From assembly GCA_964561455.1 (NCBI GenBank), contig CAZLPS010000187.1, positions 1-5,059 on the forward strand: 5,059 nucleotides of DNA. The letters run 5' to 3'. Shown here in pieces: positions 1 to 4,962 of the stretch. Below the pieces are notes generated by a model. It was not told where the DNA came from and made no database searches. It saw only the letters and a program-made list of their open reading frames with translations. Numbering within the stretch: the first letter of the stretch is position 1; the number at the start of each line of letters is the position of its first letter. A program made the position numbers and the translations under genes. This stretch comes from JABDGR01 sp964561455 (GTDB taxonomy: Bacteria > Verrucomicrobiota > Verrucomicrobiia > Opitutales > JABDGR01).

Positions 1-119
1 ATGCCAATGCCATCAGCCCGCGCAATGGCATTCCGTTTGGCACCTGGCATTTGCGCTTTATCGAATGGATGAACGACATTTTTAAGCAGGACGCCGCGGC
101 GGCCGCCAAAGCGGGATAG
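1..119 (+). CDS. C-terminal fragment of an unrecognised protein
   Basis: An open frame enters from the left edge (codons from position 3) and ends at TAG 117-119, giving 38 residues. The readable part contains NGIPFGTWHLRFIEWMNDIF followed by an Ala-rich end (QDAAAAAKAG). The Trp/Phe/His-rich stretch looks like the end of a folded enzyme domain rather than noise, and the Ala-rich tail resembles those of the secreted proteins downstream. I do not recognise the family. A carbohydrate-active enzyme or secreted esterase would suit the locus, but that rests on context only. It lies on the same strand as the tandem genes, 127 bp upstream of the first, so it could belong to the same transcription unit. 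The N-terminus and start lie outside the window. Confidence 0.6.
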   Translation, partial: ANAISPRNGIPFGTWHLRFIEWMNDIFKQDAAAAAKAG

Positions 120-216
120 GCCGCGCAATGGGGCCAAATTAACCTCGGGGGGGCATGCTGCTTGGCAAACTTTTGGAAACTCAGGTTGTTTTCAGGGTCG
201 CTGTTTCACGCTTGCT

Positions 217-243
217 CCCCGCAGGCCCGGGGCTATTTTCCCC
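217..243 (+). promoter_or_regulatory. Leader hairpin with an alternative pairing
   Basis: CCCCG at 217-221 pairs with CGGGG at 228-232 around a 6-base loop. The GGGG at 229-232 can instead pair with CCCC at 240-243 around a 7-base loop that reaches almost to the GTG at 247. The two pairings exclude each other, so the leader could take two shapes, one hiding the region beside the start. This is seen in the sequence; a regulatory role is speculation, because short GC stems occur by chance in GC-rich DNA. Confidence 0.25.
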
Positions 244-246
244 TTC
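234..246 (+). promoter_or_regulatory. T/C-rich leader before copy 1 start
   Basis: The bases TATTTTCCCCTTC directly precede GTG 247. Related strings precede the other two copies: TATATTCCCCC before ATG 1306 and CTATTCCACC before ATG 2263. None contains a purine-rich Shine-Dalgarno site. The conservation of a short T-then-C string next to three starts may mark a leaderless or non-Shine-Dalgarno initiation signal, or may only be leftover similarity from duplication. Confidence 0.35.
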
Positions 247-1266
247 GTGTATACCCCCAAATACCTCCGCCCCCTTAGTCTTTCGGCTTGCTTGGCATTC
301 GCCAGCACCAGTTTTGCCCAAACTCCCGCCCCAGCGGCGGGTTCGTCCAGCCCTGCCCCTGCCGCCGCCAGCAGCACCGACGCCGCCGCTTCTGCGTCTT
401 CGGCGAGTGCCTCCGGCCGGCGTGGTCGGGGCACGGGTGGTCGTGGCACGGCTGCTCGCGGCACTGCTCCGGCAGGATCTGGAGCTGCCCCGGCTGCCCC
501 GGCCGGCCCGCCCGCGACATGGGAGCGTCCGGCCGACGGTCCAGTAATGTTCAACGAAGATTTTGAATCGGGTTCCATCAACCCGAAAGTCTGGGTGACG
601 CGCGTGCAAGGCCAGCCCACGGCCAAAGTTGAGCAAACTGTGGTCGCGCACGGCAAAAACGCGCTGCAAATTCATTATCCGGCGGGAACGCGGACCAGCG
701 ATTGGGCCTTTATTGGCCTGACCGTGCCGGAGGCATTGCGCAATCATTTCTATGGCCGCGCCTATGTGATGATCAATGGCATTCCCGCCACGCACAGCGT
801 CTACATCCTGAGCGGCTCCATCGGGTTCCCCATCGCTGACTTTTTGGAAATTGGCACCGACCGTGGGCTCTTTCAGCCCTCGTTCCAACTCAATGCGCCG
901 ACGCCGGACCGGGCACGCAGCGAAACGACCAAACAGGTGGGCACTTATCCCGTCGGAAAATGGTTTTGCCTCGAGTGGGAATTTATTGAAAAACCCGGAC
1001 GAATTGTCCTGTGGGTGGACGGAAAATTGACCGTGAACCAGCCCATCTCCCATCGCATAATGTATCCCGATGGCGGCCTGACGGGCGGCTTCTTTGAAAT
1101 GGATGTCGGTTTCCGCACGTGGCAAAACGCTCCCACCAATGACATAGACATTTATTACGACGATGTTGCGTACAGCGACAAGCCCATTGGCCAATTGACC
1201 CCGGTGCCTGATGCTGCCACTGCGAAACCCGCGGCAGCAGCAGCCTCCAGTACCGCGATTCCGTAA
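247..1266 (+). CDS. Secreted Cip1-like polysaccharide-lyase-like protein, copy 1
   Basis: 339 residues. A signal peptide spans about 1-24 with likely cleavage SFA|Q. A low-complexity linker follows, Ala/Ser/Pro-rich at 25-56 and Gly/Arg-rich at 57-72. The folded domain covers about 92-318 and an Ala-rich tail 319-339. Domain landmarks match what I remember of T. reesei Cip1: DFESG (105-109), VAHGKNAL (133-140), HFYGRAYV (167-174), LEIG (200-203), WFCLEWEF (239-246), WVDGKL (256-261) and IYYDDVA (302-308). Cip1 is a jelly-roll protein related to glucuronan lyases, so uronic-acid polysaccharide binding or cleavage outside the cytoplasm is the best guess. The GTG start is chosen because residues 1-30 align with the ATG-initiated copies 2 and 3, and no in-frame ATG was found upstream in this gap. 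There is no Shine-Dalgarno site. It is first of three tandem paralogues. A generic concanavalin-like lectin domain is the main alternative. Confidence 0.85.
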   Translation: MYTPKYLRPLSLSACLAFASTSFAQTPAPAAGSSSPAPAAASSTDAAASASSASASGRRGRGTGGRGTAARGTAPAGSGAAPAAPAGPPATWERPADGPVMFNEDFESGSINPKVWVTRVQGQPTAKVEQTVVAHGKNALQIHYPAGTRTSDWAFIGLTVPEALRNHFYGRAYVMINGIPATHSVYILSGSIGFPIADFLEIGTDRGLFQPSFQLNAPTPDRARSETTKQVGTYPVGKWFCLEWEFIEKPGRIVLWVDGKLTVNQPISHRIMYPDGGLTGGFFEMDVGFRTWQNAPTNDIDIYYDDVAYSDKPIGQLTPVPDAATAKPAAAAASSTAIP

Positions 1267-1294
1267 ACCAGCGAAAGTTTTACAACGAAGACCA

Positions 1295-1305
1295 TATATT
1301 CCCCC
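1295..1305 (+). promoter_or_regulatory. T/C-rich leader before copy 2 start
   Basis: TATATTCCCCC abuts ATG 1306 with no ribosome binding site of the GGAGG type nearby; the only purine patch, GAAG at 1287-1290, is too far from the start to be ideal. The string matches the T-then-C leader of copy 1. Confidence 0.35.
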
Positions 1306-2250
1306 ATGTACCCCAAATACCTCCTCCCCCTGACATTCTCGGTTTGTTTGGCAATGGCCAACACCAGTTCTGCCCAAACTGCGGCTCCGGCTGCGGATTC
1401 CGCCGCCGCCAGTGCCTCCGCTTCGGCCCCTGCGGCCAGCGCAACGGGTCGCGGTCGCGGCCGTGGCACGGGTGGCGGTGCGCCTGCCGCTCCCGCAGGC
1501 GGCGGCAAACCCGTCGCCGCGTGGGATCGCCCGGCGGACGGCCCGGCGTTTTTCACCGATGATTTTGAATCGGGCACGCTCAATCCGAAAGTCTGGGTAT
1601 CCAAGGCCACGGGTACGGCAACGGTTAAAGTTGAAACCGATATGGTCGCGCACGGGAAATATGCCCTGCACATGCATTATCCGGCGGGCTCGCATGATTT
1701 TGCGGTAGTGGGCCTTTCCATCCCGGAAGCGATGCGCGATCATTTCTATGGACGCGTGTATGTCTATATGCCGGTTCTGCCCACGGGCCACTGCGTTTAT
1801 ATGACGTCCGGCTCAGTGGGTTACCCGGTGTCGAACTTTCTGGAAATCGGCTCCCGGGCAAATCTGTTTCAACCTTCTTTTCAGCAAAATGGGGCGGGGG
1901 TTCCACGTTTTGAGGATCATCCTTCCGAGGGTGCCGCGCCCGTTGGTCGCTGGTATTGCCTCGAGTGGGAATTTATGGACAAGCCTGACCGCATCGTCAT
2001 GTGGGTGGATGGCAAGTTGACCGTGAACCAAACTTTTTCGATGAACGGCAATCGCACTGGGTTGACCGGCGGCTTTTTCGAATTCGACATCGGCTTTCAC
2101 GCTTGGACCGCCCCGACCCGGGACGTCGATATCTATTACGATGATATCGCCATCAGCGACAAGCCCATCGGCCAGTTGACCCCCGTCGCCGCCCCGGCGG
2201 CAGCGAAACCCGCGACGCCCGCCCCGGCTGCCGCCAGTGTCACCAAGTAA
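1306..2250 (+). CDS. Secreted Cip1-like polysaccharide-lyase-like protein, copy 2
   Basis: 314 residues, the shortest copy. A signal peptide spans about 1-23 (SSA|Q). The linker contains GRGRGRGTGGG at 48-58, the domain covers about 73-293, and a Pro/Ala/Lys tail ends at 314. Landmarks are DDFESG (85-90), MVAHGKYAL (113-121), HFYGRVYVYM (146-155), GHCVYM (161-166), LEIG (179-182), WYCLEWEF (216-223), MWVDGKL (232-238) and IYYDDIAISD (276-285), in the order seen in Cip1. The N-terminus is closest to copy 1 (both begin MY-PKYL) and the C-terminal end is closest to copy 3. It starts 39 bp after copy 1 with no clear ribosome binding site and five C directly before ATG, so it is probably cotranscribed. 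The loop between LEIG and the WYCLEWEF strand is rewritten relative to the other copies. C163 is unique to this copy. The catalytic residues are not established, so lyase activity is inferred. Confidence 0.87.
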   Translation: MYPKYLLPLTFSVCLAMANTSSAQTAAPAADSAAASASASAPAASATGRGRGRGTGGGAPAAPAGGGKPVAAWDRPADGPAFFTDDFESGTLNPKVWVSKATGTATVKVETDMVAHGKYALHMHYPAGSHDFAVVGLSIPEAMRDHFYGRVYVYMPVLPTGHCVYMTSGSVGYPVSNFLEIGSRANLFQPSFQQNGAGVPRFEDHPSEGAAPVGRWYCLEWEFMDKPDRIVMWVDGKLTVNQTFSMNGNRTGLTGGFFEFDIGFHAWTAPTRDVDIYYDDIAISDKPIGQLTPVAAPAAAKPATPAPAAASVTK

Positions 2251-2252
2251 AC

Positions 2253-2262
2253 CTATTCCACC
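2253..2262 (+). promoter_or_regulatory. T/C-rich leader before copy 3 start
   Basis: CTATTCCACC fills almost all of the 12-bp gap between the TAA of copy 2 and ATG 2263. There is no room for a separate promoter and no Shine-Dalgarno site, so copy 3 probably depends on the upstream transcript and possibly on ribosomes finishing copy 2. Confidence 0.35.
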
Positions 2263-3270
2263 ATGAACCCCAATCGATTCCTCCATCCCCTTGGCGTTGC
2301 TCTTGGATTGGCCTTTGCCACTGCGGGCTTTGCCCAAACTGCGGCCCCATCGGCCGCGTCCGCTTCCCCAACACCCAGTGCGGCCAGTAATGCTCCCGCT
2401 GGTTCCGCCCAAGGAGCGCCGAATGCCGCCAGCGGTTCCGGCCGTGGTCGTGGTGCGCGGGGTGCCCGGGGCGCGAGCACAACTCCGCCCGAGCCTGCCA
2501 AGTTGCTGCCGCTGGAAGCTTGGGCCCGCCCAGCCGACGGCAAGGCAGTATTCACGGAGGATTTTGAATCGGGCGCCATCAACGACAAGATCTGGACCGT
2601 TCATGTCACGGGCAATGCCACAGCCAAAGTGCAACAGGACATGGTCGCGCACGGCAAGAATGCGTTGATGATCACCTATCCGGCAGGTACCACCCGCGAT
2701 GTGGCGTTTATTGGCGCAAAAGTTCCGGAGGCCCTGCGGGATCATTTTTATGGCCGCGCGTACATGTATATCAGCGGCGTACCCGATCCCCACAGCGTTT
2801 TTGTGCAATCGGGTTCCGTCGGCTTCCCCGCCGCCGCCAACTGGCTTGAAATCGGCGGTTACCAGGGCCACTTCCAGCCGTCTCTGCAAATCACGGCCCC
2901 AACCGCCGACAAGCCCCGCGGCGAAGTCCCCCTGTTCCAAGGCACGCTGCCCATCGGCCGCTGGTTCTGCATGGAATGGGAATTCCTGGATAAGCCCGAC
3001 CGCATTGTGGTCTGGGTGGACGGCAAACTCGACGTCAACGCGCCCTTCTCCTACCCGAAAATCACCAATCCCGACGTGAGCAAGGACAGCGGCCTCATCG
3101 GCGGCTTTTTTGAATTCAACCTTGGCTACCGCACCTTCGCGAGCGCGGCTTTAATTCCCAAGGACATCAACATTTATTACGACGACATCGCCATCAGCGA
3201 CAAGCCCATCGGCCAGTTGGCGCCGGTCGCGGCGAAGCCGGCGGCTCCGGCCGCAAGCGGCGCGAAGTAG
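2263..3270 (+). CDS. Secreted Cip1-like polysaccharide-lyase-like protein, copy 3
   Basis: 335 residues. A signal peptide spans about 1-24 (GFA|Q), a linker runs to about 84 with GRGRGARGARG at 60-70, the domain covers about 86-322, and an Ala/Pro tail ends at 335. Landmarks are EDFESG (99-104), MVAHGKNAL (127-135), HFYGRAYMYI (161-170), LEIGG (195-199), WFCMEWEF (234-241), WVDGKL (251-256) and IYYDDIAISD (304-313). It differs most from copies 1 and 2. The segment after WVDGKL is longer (KITNPDVSKDSGLIGG), and a few extra residues sit before IYYDD. It begins 12 bp after the stop of copy 2 without a Shine-Dalgarno site, so translation may depend on coupling. It is the last gene of the tandem set and converges on the esterase. 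The family call carries the same limits as for copy 1: fold well supported, enzymatic activity inferred. Confidence 0.86.
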   Translation: MNPNRFLHPLGVALGLAFATAGFAQTAAPSAASASPTPSAASNAPAGSAQGAPNAASGSGRGRGARGARGASTTPPEPAKLLPLEAWARPADGKAVFTEDFESGAINDKIWTVHVTGNATAKVQQDMVAHGKNALMITYPAGTTRDVAFIGAKVPEALRDHFYGRAYMYISGVPDPHSVFVQSGSVGFPAAANWLEIGGYQGHFQPSLQITAPTADKPRGEVPLFQGTLPIGRWFCMEWEFLDKPDRIVVWVDGKLDVNAPFSYPKITNPDVSKDSGLIGGFFEFNLGYRTFASAALIPKDINIYYDDIAISDKPIGQLAPVAAKPAAPAASGAK

Positions 3271-3295
3271 AGTTTGCGGTTTGGACGCATTTCGT

Positions 3296-3366
3296 AGCGC
3301 GGGAGCTTCAGCCCGCGCTTCCGAGCTGTAGCCAGTTCTGCAACGCGGGCTGACGCTTCGCGCTGC
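3296..3366. repeat. REP/BIME-like pair of opposed hairpins
   Basis: Hairpin 1 pairs AGCGCGGG (3296-3303) with CCCGCGCT (3312-3319) around an 8-base loop. Hairpin 2 pairs GCAACGCG (3340-3347) with CGCGCTGC (3359-3366) with one mismatch and an 11-base loop. A 20-base spacer separates them. The motif CGCGGGCTGA reads forward in hairpin 2 (3344-3353) and on the opposite strand in hairpin 1, so the two are inverted copies of one degenerate unit. Position between two convergent genes fits REP/BIME elements. Neither hairpin is followed directly by a clean T run, so a standard intrinsic terminator is less likely, though the structure could still end both transcripts. Confidence 0.6.
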
Positions 3367-3386
3367 GCCAAAACAATGCTTTTCGC

Positions 3387-4583
3387 CTAATTCTGTGCTG
3401 TCTTGGCTGGCGCCTTTGCCCCATCCGGGAAAATCATGGGTGCGAACTGGGTCAGCGCGTATTGCCAGACCGGCCAGATGTGCGCGCCATCGGTCGGCAG
3501 AAAGACATGCTTGATGTTTTGGGTCGTCAGCGTTTGGTCCTCCTGCTGGTTGCTGCGAAAAGCCGGGTCGCTTTTGCCGCAGACAATCATAAAGGTCTGG
3601 AGCTTCGCGTTGATGTCGTCCGGGTTGAGGTTCGCATTGCGCAGGCCGTTGCCGCTGAACGCCCCGATGGCGCTAAACATATCCAGGTGGCTCAACCCGA
3701 TGGAGGAGGACTGGTCGGCACCCGCGGAGAGGCCGGCAATGGCGCGGTGCTCGCGGTCGGTTAAGACATGGAATTTCGCTTCGATGAGTGGCTTCAAATC
3801 ATTCAGGAGGTCATTTTGGAAATCATTGCCTGCGCCGCCGCGACCGCCCCGGCCGGCGGCGGCCGATGCGCCGCTCCCCGCTCCTTGGGGTACGTCCCCG
3901 CCGGCAATCGCGCCGAAGGGCATCACCACGACCATGGGCCGGATTTTCCCATCGGCCAGCAGGTTATCCAATATGATATTGGCTTGGCCGGTTTCGACCC
4001 ACGCTCCCTCGAACAGACCGCTGCCATGCAAGAGATAGAGCACGGGGTAGCGCTGGCTTGGCGATTCTTCATATCCGGGCGGCGTGTAAACGTAGGCGCG
4101 CCGGGTCATGTTCACCGATTTCGAATCGTAGGTGAGAATGGCCACCGTGCCATGCGGGACTTTTCGGGGCTCAAAAATTTGCGGCTCGTCGCCGTGGACC
4201 ATGAAATAGCTGGTGTGGCCCCATTGGCGAAGCTCGACATTGGGGTTGGCGGGGTCCGGACTGCGAATGCCGCCGTCCTCGGCGAAACCGTAATTGTAGT
4301 AGCCCGGTGGCACTGGCCCAATGGTGATGCTCCACAGCCCACGGTCGTCCTTGACCATTGTTCCAGGCTGGCCTCCCATGACGGCGATCACTGGCGCGCC
4401 GACCAAGAGCACCTCTTTCGCATCCGGCGCAAACAACCGGAATGTCACCGTGCGGTCGGGATGAATTTCGGGCGAAACGGGAACATTACCCTGGTTCTCC
4501 CAGGAATTGCCGCCGCGTTGGGCCCTGCAGAGCGGGGTGGGAAGCAATGCGAGCGCCAACAGGCCAATGGCAAATCGTTTCAT
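3387..4583 (-). CDS. Secreted esterase, feruloyl/acetyl-xylan esterase-like, with E-set domain
   Basis: 398 residues. A signal peptide spans about 1-21 (CRA|Q). An N-terminal E-set/CBM48-like immunoglobulin domain lies at about 35-130 (TVTFRLFAPDAKEVLLVG; later PPGYYNYGF). The alpha/beta-hydrolase domain of the putative esterase (esterase D) family covers about 140-385. YPVLYLLHGSG (179-189) supplies the oxyanion-side strand. GLSAG (284-288) carries nucleophile Ser286, where many relatives have GLSMGG. Asp339 (GKSDP) and His368 (GAHIW) are the likely rest of the triad. The family includes CE1-type feruloyl and acetyl-xylan esterases that remove ester groups from hemicellulose. An unusual Gly/Ala/Arg-rich insert occupies 231-253. 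The ATG start is supported by AGGA (4592-4595) 8 bases upstream and by the signal peptide. It converges on the Cip1-like genes, which fits joint polysaccharide processing. The exact substrate cannot be read from sequence. Confidence 0.92.
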   Translation of the reverse strand: MKRFAIGLLALALLPTPLCRAQRGGNSWENQGNVPVSPEIHPDRTVTFRLFAPDAKEVLLVGAPVIAVMGGQPGTMVKDDRGLWSITIGPVPPGYYNYGFAEDGGIRSPDPANPNVELRQWGHTSYFMVHGDEPQIFEPRKVPHGTVAILTYDSKSVNMTRRAYVYTPPGYEESPSQRYPVLYLLHGSGLFEGAWVETGQANIILDNLLADGKIRPMVVVMPFGAIAGGDVPQGAGSGASAAAGRGGRGGAGNDFQNDLLNDLKPLIEAKFHVLTDREHRAIAGLSAGADQSSSIGLSHLDMFSAIGAFSGNGLRNANLNPDDINAKLQTFMIVCGKSDPAFRSNQQEDQTLTTQNIKHVFLPTDGAHIWPVWQYALTQFAPMIFPDGAKAPAKTAQN

Positions 4584-4591
4584 GGCGGAAA

Positions 4592-4595
4592 TCCT
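4592..4595 (-). promoter_or_regulatory. Shine-Dalgarno site of the esterase
   Basis: On the minus strand AGGA lies 8 bases before the ATG at 4583. It is a moderate ribosome binding site and contrasts with the tandem genes opposite, which have none. Confidence 0.5.
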
Positions 4596-4598
4596 AAA

Positions 4599-4622
4599 GG
4601 GGAGGGGTGAGCTGGGGTGGGG
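4599..4622 (+). other. G-quadruplex-forming motif upstream of the esterase
   Basis: Four runs of four G occur at 4599-4602, 4604-4607, 4614-4617 and 4619-4622, with loops of 1, 6 and 1 bases. This is a strong match to the standard four-tract rule. It sits 15 bp upstream of the esterase start on the template strand of that gene, so the esterase mRNA leader would carry the C-rich complement. It may affect transcription initiation or elongation; formation in the cell is not shown. Confidence 0.6.
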
Positions 4623-4692
4623 TGGTGCTCGGGCATTTACTCAGATGTGGCCCGCCTGGGGCAAGAGGTTTTTGGAGGGCGGCATGGCCGAG

Positions 4693-4962
4693 CTAGGTTG
4701 CATTCTTAATATCGACTATTCTTACTTCGGCGACGGGGTGATCGAGCCAATAGGCAAATACATAGTCCTCGATCAGCAAATTGTGGATCTCGCGTCCGTT
4801 TCCATCCAAATCTGCATAATCGCTCTCTACAAATGGGTTGTGAGCCAGTTGGCGTCCAAGATTGGCAATGTACTGCTGGCGTCGTTTGGGGAGTGCCATC
4901 AAAAAACTGATGGCCTCATCTGAGTACACCGCCTGATACTGGACGCCTTTACCCACGGGCAA
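4693..4962 (-). CDS. RelE/ParE-family type II toxin
   Basis: 89 residues, the usual size for this family. The layout fits a RelE/ParE fold: an N-terminal strand (YQAVYSDEA, 9-17), two helices (ISFLMALPKRRQQYIANLGRQ, a stretch split around the loop at 24-26), a turn with NPF (42-44), then strands with GREIHNLLI (56-64), YVFAYWL (67-73) and a final VRIVDI (80-85). Relatives either cleave mRNA at the ribosome or poison gyrase; sequence alone does not decide which. Arg57 lies in the usual conserved Gly-Arg position. The start is taken as TTG 4962-4960, with GGAAG 6 bases upstream; GTG at 4956-4954 is the alternative. The gene overlaps the antitoxin by 14 bases, supporting cotranscription and translational coupling. 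It lies 109 bp upstream of the esterase on the same strand. Confidence 0.8.
   Translation of the reverse strand: MPVGKGVQYQAVYSDEAISFLMALPKRRQQYIANLGRQLAHNPFVESDYADLDGNGREIHNLLIEDYVFAYWLDHPVAEVRIVDIKNAT

Larger units (their letters stand above)
120..246. other. Intergenic gap ahead of the tandem genes
   Basis: No gene is supported in these 127 bp. It holds a run of seven G (147-153), a short GC hairpin (217-232) and a T/C-rich leader just before the GTG start at 247. I could not identify a convincing -35/-10 promoter, so whether the operon starts here or is read through from the upstream gene is open. Confidence 0.5.

Noticed and set aside
155..547. ATG at 155 as the start of the first gene
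   Set aside because: It is in a different frame from the conserved protein and gives a Pro/Arg-rich product. The GTG at 247 aligns with the N-termini of the other two copies.
181..1791. 536-residue minus-strand open frame spanning copies 1 and 2
   Set aside because: It is antisense to two genes with clear signal peptides and conserved domains, runs across both, and its Arg/Gly-rich content is what GC-rich codon use produces on the opposite strand. Its internal repetition simply mirrors the tandem paralogues.
1813..2940. 375-residue minus-strand open frame across copies 2 and 3
   Set aside because: Same reason: an antisense shadow of the paralogues with no recognisable domain.
247..3270. DUF1080 (3-keto-disaccharide hydrolase) or LamG as the family of the tandem proteins
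   Set aside because: The typical DUF1080 opening (FNGKDL-x-GW) is absent, and the ordered motifs fit Cip1 better. A general concanavalin-like relation remains possible.
3296..3390. Bidirectional intrinsic terminator
   Set aside because: The hairpins are convincing, but no T run directly follows either one on either strand, so I list them as a repeat element and leave termination open.
4521..4583. Lipoprotein signal on the esterase (Cys19)
   Set aside because: The residues before Cys19 (PTPL) do not fit a lipobox, and CRA|Q is a good ordinary signal peptidase site.
3768..4610. 280-residue plus-strand open frame opposite the esterase
   Set aside because: It lies inside the esterase, which has a complete catalytic triad and signal peptide; the plus-strand product shows no domain.
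4507..4923. 138-residue plus-strand open frame across the esterase start and the toxin
   Set aside because: It overlaps two better-supported minus-strand genes and has no family features.
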